The notes: a model not told the origin generated them from the sequence alone. Positions 53,588 to 63,040 are shown, counted from the first letter of the stretch. The stretch is 64,000 nt of DNA from Synechocystis sp. PCC 7509 (GCF_000332075.2 NZ_ALVU02000001.1:2182324-2246323), one strand, 5' to 3'. A program made the numbers and translations.

Positions 53588-53938
53588 ATGCTAAGTAGCC
53601 TTATGTTGCCAGAATATCAACAATTTGCTCAACTTTTAGAACAGATGCAAGCGGCATCTCAACAGCAAGATGTTATCGAGTTACGTTCTCGCTACCAAAA
53701 AGCCCAGCAATTTTTCCTAGAACAAATACTAACTTTAGAGCCAGCAGATAATTATCAAATCCGCTCCTACCAAACCGAGATTGCTAAGGAGTTGCAATTA
53801 ATCGGAATGGATGTAAGATTTTTGCAAGCAGCCAAAGTACCAGAAACTTCCGCAATTAGACAAAAGCAACTACTCGCTCGCCTTCCCACCTTACTTAAAT
53901 ATTGCAATGCCATCCTGCAATTAACAACAAGTCTGTAA
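53588..53938 (+). CDS. PatD-like (heterocyst frequency control) protein
   Basis: The 116-residue protein has a helical pattern ending IRSYQTEIAKELQLIGMDVRFLQAAKVPETSAIRQKQL, which resembles PatD, a small cytoplasmic helical protein that influences heterocyst frequency in filamentous cyanobacteria. Homologues occur in non-heterocystous species too, so its presence does not prove heterocysts. Met-6 (53603) is an alternative start. The ABC gene follows four bases after its stop, and the two are probably cotranscribed. Confidence 0.7.
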   Translation: MLSSLMLPEYQQFAQLLEQMQAASQQQDVIELRSRYQKAQQFFLEQILTLEPADNYQIRSYQTEIAKELQLIGMDVRFLQAAKVPETSAIRQKQLLARLPTLLKYCNAILQLTTSL

Positions 53939-53941
53939 AAC

Positions 53942-55585
53942 ATGAAATCCCTACTCAGTATAGAAAATCTTAAAGTAGCCTATCCTCAACGCCGACAACT
54001 AGAACAACAGACTACTTGGGCAATAAACGATGTATCTTTAACTTTACAACCAGGCGATCGCTTAGGCTTAGTAGGAGAATCGGGCTGTGGTAAATCAACG
54101 TTAGGTAGAGCCGTGATGCGTTTGCTACCAGCAGGATCGCAAATTGAAGGTAGTGTAAGTTTTGATGGTAAGTCAGTTTTTGAAATGACGAGCGCCGAAG
54201 TACGAAAGTTTCGCGGCGAAGCTGTGGCGCTAGTATTTCAAGACCCGATGACAAGATTAGATCCGTTGATGACTATTGGCAAACATTGTACCGAAACTTT
54301 GCAAGCTCACTTGCCCCAACTTTCTGCCAAACAAGCTAAAGACAAAGCAATTTCTACTTTAGAAGCTGTAAGTATACCTTCTAGTCGCTGGAATCAGTAC
54401 CCTCACGAGTTTAGCGGTGGTATGAGACAAAGAGTAGCGATCGCTTTAGCATTATTACTCAATCCCAAACTAATTGTTGCTGACGAACCCACTACAAGTT
54501 TAGATGTAACTGTCGCCGCGCAAATACTTAAAGAATTAACGAGATTGTGTCAAGAGCGAGACATGGCGCTGTTATTGATATCTCACGATTTGGCGCTAGT
54601 AGGGGAATACTGCGATCGCATGGGCGTAATGTACCAGGGATCGCTCGTGGAGTTAAACGACTCTAAAAGCGTCTTGCAGCAGCCCCAGCATGAATATACT
54701 AAAAGCCTTTTAAAAGCTGCGTTACGCTTGCACGAGAACGATGTCAAAGCCCCAATAAATCAGCAAGAGCGATCGCCATTACTAAAAATTTCTAACTTAC
54801 AGCAACACTACACCATCGAGCCAAATATAATTGAGCGCTTGTTAAAAGTACAAGAGCAGACCATTAAAGCCGTAGATAACGTCAATTTAGAACTGTATGA
54901 AGGGGAAATATTGGGACTTGTGGGGGAATCTGGTTGTGGCAAAAGCACCCTTTCTCGTACCATATTGCAGCTAATTCGCCCTACGGGGGGAAAAGTACAG
55001 TTGCAAAACACCGAACTTACAACCTTGTCGCGGCAAAACTTGTTACAGCAACGGCGACAAATGCAAATGGTATTTCAAGATCCCCATGCTTGTCTAAATC
55101 CGATGATGACTGTAGGCGAAAATATTGCCGATCCTGTATTGATTCATAAGCTAGAAACTCCAGACTTTTCCGCACAGCAGCAAGCGCTAAAGATGTTGGA
55201 AAGAGTGGGTTTAGTTCCAGCACAGGAGTATTACGAACGTTACCCATCGCAGTTATCGGGAGGACAACAACAGCGAGTTGCGATCGCACGAGCGGTAATT
55301 ACTCATCCTAAACTACTAATATGTGACGAACCTGTAAGTATGCTAGACGCGAGTATTCAGGCGCAAGTATTAGATTTGATGTTGGAATTGAAGCAGCAAT
55401 TTGAACTAACGTATTTATTTATTACACACGATCTTTTTGTAGCGCGATTTTTATGCGATCGCATTGCGGTAATGCAAGCTGGACAAATTGTTGAAATTGG
55501 TGCTACCGGAGATATTTTTAATAATCCCCAGCATCCTTATACGCAAACGTTATTAAGTGCTGCACCGTTATTAGCGCGATCGTAA
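53942..55585 (+). CDS. Double-ATPase ABC protein, YejF/oligopeptide type
   Basis: The 547-residue protein contains two ABC ATPase halves. The first has GESGCGKSTLGRAVMRL, SGGMRQRVAIALALL and ADEPTTSLDVTVAAQ. The second has GESGCGKSTLSRTIL, SGGQQQRVAIARAVI and CDEPVSMLDASIQAQ. Each ends with the oligopeptide-transporter C-terminal extension (QQPQHEYTKSLLKAA; NNPQHPYTQTLLSAAP). It powers uptake of a peptide or similar substrate with membrane and binding proteins encoded elsewhere. It is 3 bases downstream of the patD-like gene. Confidence 0.92.
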   Translation: MKSLLSIENLKVAYPQRRQLEQQTTWAINDVSLTLQPGDRLGLVGESGCGKSTLGRAVMRLLPAGSQIEGSVSFDGKSVFEMTSAEVRKFRGEAVALVFQDPMTRLDPLMTIGKHCTETLQAHLPQLSAKQAKDKAISTLEAVSIPSSRWNQYPHEFSGGMRQRVAIALALLLNPKLIVADEPTTSLDVTVAAQILKELTRLCQERDMALLLISHDLALVGEYCDRMGVMYQGSLVELNDSKSVLQQPQHEYTKSLLKAALRLHENDVKAPINQQERSPLLKISNLQQHYTIEPNIIERLLKVQEQTIKAVDNVNLELYEGEILGLVGESGCGKSTLSRTILQLIRPTGGKVQLQNTELTTLSRQNLLQQRRQMQMVFQDPHACLNPMMTVGENIADPVLIHKLETPDFSAQQQALKMLERVGLVPAQEYYERYPSQLSGGQQQRVAIARAVITHPKLLICDEPVSMLDASIQAQVLDLMLELKQQFELTYLFITHDLFVARFLCDRIAVMQAGQIVEIGATGDIFNNPQHPYTQTLLSAAPLLARS

Positions 55586-56047
55586 ACTAACTACAATTAT
55601 TTTTACCTATTCAGGACGAGGTTACTGAATTAATTGCGATCGTATTACATAGTACCTAAATTTTTAAGTATCCTTATTTGGGCAGATGTCAAATCAGAAG
55701 CACTAGAGATATTCAGGGAGAATCTCAGTTTTGCAAATAGTTAGTTGTAGATAGCATTCCATTAAGATAAGCAGTGCGATGAAAGAGAACTTGCGACACA
55801 TTGTGTTTGTTTCATTGTGCGCCGGAGATTTTTACCAGTAATGGAAATAACCAGAAAAATCTAAATCGTGAGGTTTGGAAGCTCCGCACCTTCAGGTCGG
55901 AGAGATGTCACTCTAGTAGCCTAACAGACGAAGAGTAGGAAATCCTTGAACCCTTGTCGAGGGCTTTTGTCGTTACAATTTTATTTCCAAATAATATCCC
56001 GATGTGGGGTGATATCAAGAAAGCTTCTGAATATCGTTCTAATTTAT
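55586..56047. other. Gene-free region with an IS605-type right end and half of a palindrome-ended sequence
   Basis: About 460 bases follow the ABC gene. They hold the 79-bp right-end copy at 55834-55912 and the left arm TGGGGTGATATC at 56005-56016. No left end for the IS605-type copy and no coding frame was found. Confidence 0.55.
55834..55912 (+). repeat. Solo right end of the IS605-type element
   Basis: These 79 bases are identical to 8876-8954, including the CTCCG(C)ACCT/AGGTCGGAG hairpin and terminal GATGTCACT. No LE-type hairpin lies within the 250 bases upstream, so this is a truncated copy. Confidence 0.8.
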
Positions 56048-56951
56048 GGTAGTGCGTCAATTCAATGTGGGATGATATAGTGACAGGGTGGTTTTAAACT
56101 CGAAGCATCTCTATGGATTGTCCTCTGTGTGGTCACATTAAAGCCCATAAACATGGCAAGATGCCGAACGGACATCAACGTTACCTGTGTCCCGCTTGCC
56201 ATCAAACGTTCTCGGAATCCTTCGACAGTTTGTACTATCGTCGACATATTAGTCCTGAACAAATTCGCCAAGTGTTGCAAGCACATAGTGAGGGCAGTAG
56301 TTTACGAGGGATTAGTAGAACAACTGGGCTTGCCTACAACACAGTTGTGAGTATTGTTCGCGCTGCCAGTCAAAAAGCCCAATTGGTTCACAATGCCGAA
56401 GTCCAAGCTGTACAAACAGAGGAGGTAAGTGCCGATGAGATGTGGTCATTTGTCTCAAAAAACAGAAACAGTGTTGCGCTCAAGAACTAGAAGTCGGGGA
56501 TTGTTGGATCGGTCTGAGTCTTGCCGATTCAAGTGGCTTAATTCTGGCGGCGCGAGTTGGCAAACACACTGATGAACTGATTGGTCAGTTAGTCCTCAAC
56601 ACCGAGGGAAAAACAAATTGCAAGCAATTTAACAGTGATGCTTGGGGCGGGTATGAGCGAGTTCTACCTCCTGAAATTCACCACTACATTGGCAAAGACA
56701 AAACGCAGCGATTAGAACGTACTAATGGTACTGTGCGACAACAAACCGGAAGATGGCATCGACGACAGAACAAGTTTGGTAAGGTGTGGGAACAGACAAA
56801 AGTGACAACTCGATTAGTGGTGAGTTACTTCAACTGGATTTGGCAGCATAGCCGATTCAAAACAACTGCTGCACAACGAGCCGGATTAGCAACGAGAGCG
56901 TGGAGTTGGCATGATATTGCTACCTATCCCACATTAATTTGATGCATCACC
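56048..56951 (+). mobile_element. IS1-family insertion sequence
   Basis: The 904-base element starts GGTAGTGCGTC and ends GCATCACC. The terminal 25 or so bases are imperfect inverted repeats that begin GGT, as in IS1. Its target site duplication is TAATTTAT at 56040-56047 and 56952-56959. It holds the two-frame transposase with an A-AAA-AAC slippery site at 56456-56462. Intact ends and TSD indicate a recent insertion. Confidence 0.9.
56113..56942 (+). CDS. IS1 transposase, joined by -1 frameshifting
   Basis: Frame 1 (56113-56490) gives the InsA-like part: CPLCGHIKAHKHGKMPNGHQRYLCPACHQTFSES zinc finger, then an HTH (LRGISRTTGLAYNTVV). Frame 2 continues from the slippery A-AAA-AAC (56456-56462), where TCA AAA AAC shifts to read SKKQKQCC, through DCWIGLSLADSSG, the catalytic region CKQFNSDAWGGYERVLP and LERTNGTVRQQTGRWHRRQNKFGK. 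IS1 elements use the same A6C site. The full-length product is about 275 residues and appears intact. Confidence 0.9.
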
Positions 56952-57073
56952 TAATTTATGATGATACTTAGAAAATCTCGACGATTGATCGGGCTTTACT
57001 TTATGCCGATATTTTTGGCGGATATCACCCCAATTTTCAGGGAATAGACGGAAACTTTCCGTACAATAAATAA

Positions 57074-57580
57074 TTAGGCTTCATCTCATCTCTTTCACCT
57101 ACCTCTTATGCCAAATCAACCCGCATCAGAAATCGAGTTGCTGCGCGCAGCGTACGCGGCTTTCAACGCGCGCGACATTGATACCGCTCTCGCCCTCATG
57201 ACTCCCGACGTAGCTTGGCCGAGGGCGTTCAAAGGCGGTTTTGTCCGTGGGACTGAAGAAGTCCGCGCTTACTGGACGGAGCAGTGGAGCGAGATCGATG
57301 GACGCGTCGAGCCAGTTGCCTTTCACCCAGAGGATGCTGGGCAGATATTGGTCGAGGTGCATCAGGTCGTGCGCGATCTGTCCGGCGGCGTGCTTGCCGA
57401 TGAACACGTTGGACACCGTTTCACCATTGAGCATGGCTTGATTCAAGCCATGGAAGTTTGTTCACTTCCATCGTCCAACCCCGGTGACTAACCAAGCGCT
57501 GTAGCCGACCGCCAGGGCGTACAGCGTCTCTGCTGAACTCCGTGCTTGGTTTCGCTCCGGCGGCGGTTGAGCTTGGCTCG
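57074..57580 (+). mobile_element. Putative single integron gene cassette
   Basis: The left junction is TTAGGC at 57074-57079, which would complete GTTAGGC in the circular form. The right junction is GTTAGAC at 57580-57586, cut after G. The gene's stop codon TAA lies inside the R''-like GACTAAC (57486-57492), typical for cassettes. The 507 bases are visibly richer in G+C than the flanks and contain no HIP1 site. No integrase gene is in the window. Confidence 0.6.
57108..57491 (+). CDS. SnoaL-like NTF2-fold protein
   Basis: This encodes 127 residues. ASEIELLRAAYAAFNARDIDTALALMTPDVAWP, then GTEEVRAYWTEQW and EDAGQILVEVHQVVRDLSGG are the standard SnoaL-like fold pattern. Such proteins are isomerase- or hydratase-like or simply ligand-binding, and are frequent cargo of integron cassettes. 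Codon use is GC-rich, unlike neighbours. Its stop codon overlaps the putative attC R'' core. The function here is undetermined. Confidence 0.88.
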   Translation: MPNQPASEIELLRAAYAAFNARDIDTALALMTPDVAWPRAFKGGFVRGTEEVRAYWTEQWSEIDGRVEPVAFHPEDAGQILVEVHQVVRDLSGGVLADEHVGHRFTIEHGLIQAMEVCSLPSSNPGD

Positions 57581-57586
57581 TTAGAC
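57486..57586 (+). other. Putative attC recombination site
   Basis: R''-like GACTAAC (57486-57492) and R' GTTAGAC (57580-57586) enclose an imperfect palindrome: CAAGC at 57493-57497 pairs with GCTTG (57571-57575), and ACCGCC (57508-57513) pairs with GGCGGT (57562-57567). A length of 101 bases fits attC sites. The bottom strand should fold as the substrate for an integron integrase. Confidence 0.55.
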
Positions 57587-57705
57587 AGAAAGATATTCAG
57601 TGATTTTTGCTGTGTATCCTTGCAACTAATTCAATTTGGCGTTGGCGTAAGCCTGCCGTAGGCACAACCTGTCCTTTGGATAATCGCCCATAGTATCGAG
57701 ATATC

Positions 57706-58620
57706 TCAAATAGGTTCTATATTAGTAGCAGAAGCAAAAGCGGCGGCAAACTCTTTAGCAAAATCCGTCAGCTTAACTCTTCCCATAATTGGTTTATGGC
57801 GATAATAATCCTCTGCTAGTAAACCGCTATAAAGACTGGCATACATTTCAACTAAACCAGCAGCAATTTGTGGATTCATCCCAGCGCCTTCTAAACCACT
57901 TAGCATTTGTTCGTTGGGAATAATTTTCCACTTTAGATCGGGGTTTCCCATAGCTGCACCTAAAATGCTTGCCGTTTCGTTACCTGTAAGTTCTTCACTT
58001 GCTACATACCGCACTTTTCTACCTACAAACGGTGTAACAATTTCTTCAGCAATTGCAGCAGCAATATCTATGGGAGAAACCCAAGGGATGATTTTGTCTG
58101 CACCATAGTTTGCGGCAATAAATCCTTGATTTTTAACCATATCTACATAAGCATATAGATTGTAGTAGAAAGAAGTTGGGCGAATATGGGTAAGGGCTAC
58201 ATCTGGTGGTAGTTCATTAAGAATCTTCTCTACATTGTGAGCGCCAAATAGAATTCCTGAACCTTTCTCTAGATGAGCGCCAATGGTACTTAGGTTGACT
58301 ACACGCTTTACGCCCGACTGTTGAATGGCTTGGGCATAGTTATTGCCGATTCTGCGATAGTACGCAATTAGGTCGAGGCTAAGATCGAAGTAGTTGTTTG
58401 GCGGCACCATACAATACACGGCATCTGTACCTGTAAAAGTGGAAACTAGGAAATCAACGTCTTCCAATGTACCAATCGCGGCGATCGCACCCATTGCTTC
58501 AATATCTTTTTGCTTTTCAAGATTGCTGCTAATCACCGTAACCGTATGACCTTTTTGCACTAATTCCGTTGTCAGTGGCTTACTGATGTTTCCTAATGAA
58601 CCTGTGACTACAAGTTTCAT
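57706..58620 (-). CDS. NmrA-like atypical SDR oxidoreductase
   Basis: The 304-residue protein begins KLVVTGSLGNISKPLTTELVQKGHTVTVISS, a modified Rossmann motif of the NmrA/QOR2-like atypical SDR group. No classic YxxxK pair is placed in the usual position. DAVYCMVPPNNYFD and VALTHIRPTSFYYNLY are characteristic of NAD(P)-binding NmrA-like proteins that sense redox or use quinones. It is the first gene after the integron-like cassette and starts a minus-strand run of oxidoreductases. Confidence 0.85.
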   Translation of the reverse strand: MKLVVTGSLGNISKPLTTELVQKGHTVTVISSNLEKQKDIEAMGAIAAIGTLEDVDFLVSTFTGTDAVYCMVPPNNYFDLSLDLIAYYRRIGNNYAQAIQQSGVKRVVNLSTIGAHLEKGSGILFGAHNVEKILNELPPDVALTHIRPTSFYYNLYAYVDMVKNQGFIAANYGADKIIPWVSPIDIAAAIAEEIVTPFVGRKVRYVASEELTGNETASILGAAMGNPDLKWKIIPNEQMLSGLEGAGMNPQIAAGLVEMYASLYSGLLAEDYYRHKPIMGRVKLTDFAKEFAAAFASATNIEPI

Positions 58621-58723
58621 AAATTTTTCCTTTCATGTGATTTGCTTGAGTGAAAGTGAGCAGGATCTCGTTGCCGATGACCTGCCATACATGGCTTTTT
58701 CCCTAAAAAGAGTGGGGAAGATG

Positions 58724-59323
58724 TCAGTTTAGATTGCTATTACCAGTCGCATCTACATGGGGTCTAAATGTCCAGTTAATGCGATCGCCAACTGGACGAG
58801 CAGTTTTTGGCACTGCGTGAACCCAGTCTTCTTGACAGCCAGGGAGCATGATTAACAAAGACCCGCTCTCTAGTTGGTAGTCAACGGCTTGACCGCTCTC
58901 CTTGTGCCGCAGCTTAAATTTGCGAGTGCTACCCAAGCTTATTGATGCGATCGCAGGTCTTTTACCGATTTGAGGAAAATCATCGGAGTGCCAGCCAATC
59001 GAGTCTTTGCCTGTGAGGTAACGATTACCGACGGCAAAATTAAACTTATATCCGCTTAAAGCGTGAATGCGGTCGCGCGCCTCTAGCAAGAAGTCCGGCC
59101 AGGGAGCGGCTTTTATTTGGCTGCCACGATATGCGTAGTGCAGGTCGTCGCCAAATAAGGACTCCTCACGCGGTACAGGAATTAATTTTCCATACATACT
59201 TATTTCACCCCGCGTCCATTCTAGTTTCTGTGACTTTTGAAACCAATCGAGGTTATCTACGGAGTTGAGAAAATTGGGGTAAAACAGAACGGGCGGCTTA
59301 ATTTTGGTTAGAAAACTACTCAT
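58724..59323 (-). CDS. AlkB-like 2-oxoglutarate/Fe(II) dioxygenase
   Basis: The 199-residue protein has GWHSDDFP, giving the HxD iron ligands, WVHAVPKT with the distal His, and GDRINWTFR with the 2-oxoglutarate Arg. The N-terminal nucleotide-recognition lid MYGKLIPVPREESLFGDDLHYAYRGS is present. AlkB enzymes oxidatively remove alkyl groups from DNA or RNA bases. It is placed within the oxidoreductase run but has no clear functional tie to it. Confidence 0.92.
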   Translation of the reverse strand: MSSFLTKIKPPVLFYPNFLNSVDNLDWFQKSQKLEWTRGEISMYGKLIPVPREESLFGDDLHYAYRGSQIKAAPWPDFLLEARDRIHALSGYKFNFAVGNRYLTGKDSIGWHSDDFPQIGKRPAIASISLGSTRKFKLRHKESGQAVDYQLESGSLLIMLPGCQEDWVHAVPKTARPVGDRINWTFRPHVDATGNSNLN

Positions 59324-59427
59324 GTATCTTCTCCTTTTATTAATTCCTTATGGTGAGGGGATGCCAATGGTTCGTTCTTCTCTACGAGACGCTACGCGAT
59401 CGCCATCAGGTTATTAACTAACTGAAA

Positions 59428-60165
59428 CTACCAAGGAATTTCTCCCGTTTCTGGATTGTATTCTTCACTAAAAAACCTTCCTGTTGGACTGTTGCTGTCA
59501 ATAATGGCGTATTTGGCTATACGCGCACCAGCCTCCTCGACGGTTCCGGTTCCTCGGTGATTATTAAAATCGGTGGCAACAAAGCCGGGGTCGACAGCAT
59601 TTACTTTAACTGGTGTATCACGTAATTCGTAAGCCAGGTTAATGGTATACATATTGAGGGCAGCTTTTGAGGATTGGTACACGGCTGCTTTATGGTTGTA
59701 ATACGAATTGGTTGGATCGTCGCTTAAGGTAAGCGAACCCTGACTCGAACTTACATTTACGATGCGGGGTTGGGCGGACTTTTGCAGCAAATCCATAAAA
59801 GCTTGGGTGACTCTAACTACGCCAAACACATTAGTATCAAATACCTTTTTAAATGCGTCTATACTGGCATCAGTTGCTGATTGCGGCAAACCACCGCTAA
59901 TCCCGGCGTTATTGATCAGCACATCCAACACTTCGGTTTTTTTGCCTATTTCGTCACGGGCTGCCTTTACCGATTCATCATCGCTGACATCTATTTGGAT
60001 GGCTTCCAGATTGGTTAATCCTTCGGCTTTAAGCTTTTCGACAGCTTCCAATCCATTCTCCAAATTACGGCTGCCTAAGTAAATGTAGTATCCCTTCTGC
60101 AACAGTTGGCGGGCGGTTTCAAAACCAATACTTTTGTTGGACCCTGTTATTAGTGCTTTTTTCAT
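59428..60165 (-). CDS. SDR family oxidoreductase
   Basis: The 245-residue protein has ALITGSNKSIGFETARQL (Rossmann motif with Asn-Lys in place of a Gly), NNAGISGG, and the catalytic YQSSKAALNMYTINLA. It ends GFVATDFNNHRGTGTVEEAGARIAKYA. This pattern resembles plant-type carbonyl reductase-like SDRs. The substrate is unknown. It is 104 bases before the AlkB-like gene. Confidence 0.9.
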   Translation of the reverse strand: MKKALITGSNKSIGFETARQLLQKGYYIYLGSRNLENGLEAVEKLKAEGLTNLEAIQIDVSDDESVKAARDEIGKKTEVLDVLINNAGISGGLPQSATDASIDAFKKVFDTNVFGVVRVTQAFMDLLQKSAQPRIVNVSSSQGSLTLSDDPTNSYYNHKAAVYQSSKAALNMYTINLAYELRDTPVKVNAVDPGFVATDFNNHRGTGTVEEAGARIAKYAIIDSNSPTGRFFSEEYNPETGEIPW

Positions 60166-60358
60166 GATTTGTTTCCTTGTAGTTATTAATTAATCTACTG
60201 ATACAAGTAGATTTTGAAATACTGTTGTATTTAACCGTCTGGTGGCTGCTGTTACAAAGATCGTGGTAGCTCTCCTTTCTTTAGTTTTGCTTGCATATTG
60301 CTTCTACGTCTTCACGCGCGATCGCCGTCAGCATTAGTCAAGCGAAATATCTGCTCTT

Positions 60359-61108
60359 TCAGGTTGCTGTGTATCCGCCATCAATCACGATAGGCTGACC
60401 TGTAATGTAGCTGGCAGCATCAGAACATAAAAACACAACAGTTGCCGCGATTTCTTCAGCTTGACCCAGCCGCCCCATTGGGACAATCGGTGCCATCTGC
60501 TCTGGATTACCCTTAGAAAGGCGATCTATCATGTCTGTCGCAATCAGTCCAGGATTCACCGCATTAATCCGAATGCCTTGCTTGGCATAGTCAAGGGCAG
60601 CAGAACGAGTCAATCCCATTACGGCATGTTTACTAGCGATATAGGGACTTACCCCAGGAAAGGCAATCAGTCCGCCCATTGAAGAATTGTTGACAATTAC
60701 TCCTGCTCCTTGAGTGAGCATCTGCTGAATTTCGTGTTTCATGCACAGAAACAGTCCCCTGACATTAATCGCTATCAGTTTGTCGAAGTCTTCAACCGAT
60801 TGCTCATGGAGCGGCTTTGTGGGGGGGTCAATTCCGGCGTTGTTGAACGCACAATCTAAGCGACCGTAATATTCAACAGTTTTCTGAATCAGTGCTTTGA
60901 CCTCTGCTTCACTCGATACATCAGAGCGCACAAATAAGCACTCAGCACCCGATTGACGAATCAAATTTGCGGTGTCTTCACCTTCCTTTTCGCGTCTGCC
61001 GGAGAAAACAACTTTTGCTCCAGCTTTGCCGAAGGCAAGAGCGGTTGCTTTGCCAATTCCTGAAGTCCCGCCTGTAACCAAGGCAACTTTATTCTCAAGT
61101 ATTTTCAT
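60359..61108 (-). CDS. SDR family oxidoreductase (glucose-dehydrogenase-like)
   Basis: The 249-residue protein is a classical [74 protein letters not shown], and [17 protein letters not shown]. The Arg-Arg after strand 2 favours NADP. Members reduce sugars, ketones or steroids; the substrate is undetermined. It lies in the oxidoreductase run. Confidence 0.93.
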   Translation of the reverse strand: MKILENKVALVTGGTSGIGKATALAFGKAGAKVVFSGRREKEGEDTANLIRQSGAECLFVRSDVSSEAEVKALIQKTVEYYGRLDCAFNNAGIDPPTKPLHEQSVEDFDKLIAINVRGLFLCMKHEIQQMLTQGAGVIVNNSSMGGLIAFPGVSPYIASKHAVMGLTRSAALDYAKQGIRINAVNPGLIATDMIDRLSKGNPEQMAPIVPMGRLGQAEEIAATVVFLCSDAASYITGQPIVIDGGYTAT

Positions 61109-61182
61109 AGCTGTTTATTTTTAGTTGTTTAGTGGTTTCAAAGAATCATCGTGGCATCAGACAGACATCTGTTGGTTCAAAG

Positions 61183-62115
61183 CTATGTCCCGACTTGCAA
61201 AACAATTTTGCCGCGCGATCGCCCGCTTTGAGAAAGTTGATGCGCCTTTTTCACTTCTGTAAGCGGTAGAACCGTTTCGATGTGTATTTTCAATTTGCCT
61301 TCTTCAATCAAACGGTTAATTTCGGCTAGTTGCCCCGCGTTCGGCTTACAAAAGACAAAGGCAGCTTCTACGCCCGATTCGCGTGCTTTTTCTGCGGACG
61401 GAGTCCCCGCCGACGTAACCAGAAAGCCGCCCTTTTTCAGAGTTTGAAAGGCTCTCTCCTGGGTGTCGCCGCCGACTGTATCAAAAACTACATCAACGTC
61501 TTTGACGACTTCTTCAAACGGTTGACGTGTGTAATCAACGAATTCATCCGCGCCCAAATCGCGGACGTACTGTTCATTTTTTCCCGAAGCCGTGCCGATA
61601 ACGATCGCGCCTTTTGCTTTAGCCAATTGAACAGCCATCGAGCCTACTCCGCCCGACGCTCCGGTGATCAAGATTTTTTGTCCGCTACTCAGATTTGCTA
61701 AATCGAACATCGCTTGCCACGCAGTCAATGTGCCGATGGGGATCGCTGCCGCCTCTTCAAAATTTAGGCTTTCTGGTTTGAGCGCGATCGCATCTGCTTT
61801 GGCGATCGCATATTCGGCATAACCACCAGAGAATCCCCCGGACACGGTCATCCCATAAACCGCATCGCCCTGCTGGAAATTTGTAACCTCAACGCCAACC
61901 TCTTCAATAGTTCCGGCGATGTCGCCGCCAAGAATGAGCGGAAGTTTGAGTCCGAAGTTTTCGCCCATCCCATCGCGGATTTTCCAGTCCGAGGGGTTGA
62001 CTGCCACGACGTGAACTTTTACCAGAACTTCGTCTGCTTTCGGCTCTGGACGTTCGACATCGACGTAATTCAAAACGTCCTCATTGCCGTAGGTGTTAAT
62101 GACAATTGCTTTCAT
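61183..62115 (-). CDS. NADP-dependent quinone oxidoreductase-like (zinc-free MDR)
   Basis: The 310-residue protein has [40 protein letters not shown], the N-terminal fold, and the nucleotide motif [23 protein letters not shown]. Cys ligands of zinc-dependent alcohol dehydrogenases are missing. Such enzymes reduce quinones or alpha,beta-unsaturated carbonyls. Its DNA looks somewhat richer in G+C than the window average. It lies in the oxidoreductase run, 74 bases upstream of the SDR at 60359. Confidence 0.92.
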   Translation of the reverse strand: MKAIVINTYGNEDVLNYVDVERPEPKADEVLVKVHVVAVNPSDWKIRDGMGENFGLKLPLILGGDIAGTIEEVGVEVTNFQQGDAVYGMTVSGGFSGGYAEYAIAKADAIALKPESLNFEEAAAIPIGTLTAWQAMFDLANLSSGQKILITGASGGVGSMAVQLAKAKGAIVIGTASGKNEQYVRDLGADEFVDYTRQPFEEVVKDVDVVFDTVGGDTQERAFQTLKKGGFLVTSAGTPSAEKARESGVEAAFVFCKPNAGQLAEINRLIEEGKLKIHIETVLPLTEVKKAHQLSQSGRSRGKIVLQVGT

Positions 62116-62299
62116 CTTTTTTCCGATGTTTAGGTGGATGTTCTAACCAAGTGATTTCTCTGGTAATACTTCCAGTTCAACCGATAGCAATCCAACTTGC
62201 GCGTATTTAGGAGGGCGATCGCTTTGCCCTCCTTTATTTGGAGATAGCAGAAGTAGGTGTTTCGGTAAGGTTTACTGTTTTTGGCAGTCGTTGCAGGAG

Positions 62300-63040
62300 T
62301 TAACTTGATGAAACCTCAACAACATTTTCCGCAAAGCTCTTGTAAGCACTGCCTATTTGTTTAGCCATCGAATCAGGAAAGACATGAAAATCCCCAGTTT
62401 TCAGGGCTTCTATTATCCCTTCTGCCACAAGCAAGGGTGGCTCCGCAATCTCCGTCAGCCCTGCCGCATCGCCCATATCTGTAGCAATCGGCCCAGGATG
62501 AACGCTTAACACAACCGTACCTTGCTCGTTCAGTAGTTCTCTTAGTGCCTGGGTAATCGAATAGGCAGCAGCTTTTGAGGCGCAGTAAGTGACAGAGTTG
62601 GAGTAACTTTTCAGCGAAGCAACAGAATTGATCTGAGCAAAGACACCACCTCCATTAGCTTTGAGAACTGGGGCAAACGCCTGAGCCATGTAAATCAGTC
62701 CGTAGACGTTGATGTTCATCTGAAATTTGAGAGTAGCGATCGCATCGTCGCCCATGAGAGATCCAGCTTGAAAGACTCCCGCGTTATTAACCACCACTTG
62801 CACATCTTTGGCAGTTTGAGCGGCAGCAATAATAGATTGAGGATCGCTTAGATCAACTTGAATCGGCACTACCCGATCGCCGTATTGTTCAACTAATGAG
62901 GAAATACTGTCTAGATTGCGAACAGCCCCATAGACTTTGGCGGCTCCGTGTTTAATAAAGGACTCAACTATCGCTTTGCCAATGCCGCGATTTGCGCCTG
63001 TAACCAGAATAGTTTTGTCTTTGATGTCGTCGTAGTTCAC
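62300..63040 (-). CDS. SDR family oxidoreductase
   Basis: The 246-residue protein has [41 protein letters not shown], and [38 protein letters not shown]. The pattern resembles SDRs that reduce aldehydes or act in sepiapterin-like reactions. The substrate is undetermined. It is the fifth oxidoreductase of the run. Confidence 0.92.
   Translation of the reverse strand: MNYDDIKDKTILVTGANRGIGKAIVESFIKHGAAKVYGAVRNLDSISSLVEQYGDRVVPIQVDLSDPQSIIAAAQTAKDVQVVVNNAGVFQAGSLMGDDAIATLKFQMNINVYGLIYMAQAFAPVLKANGGGVFAQINSVASLKSYSNSVTYCASKAAAYSITQALRELLNEQGTVVLSVHPGPIATDMGDAAGLTEIAEPPLLVAEGIIEALKTGDFHVFPDSMAKQIGSAYKSFAENVVEVSSS

Larger units (their letters stand above)
56005..57032. mobile_element. Palindrome-ended sequence interrupted by IS1
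   Basis: TGGGGTGATATC at 56005-56016 is exactly inverted at 57021-57032. Without the IS1 insertion and its target duplication, the span is about 116 bases. AATATCG lies 10 to 15 bases inside each arm. It has no gene and resembles a MITE. Confidence 0.45.

Noticed and set aside
61330-61701. 123-residue plus-strand frame opposite the quinone oxidoreductase
   Set aside because: Antisense shadow of a clear MDR gene, with Arg/Phe/Cys-rich composition typical of a reversed frame.
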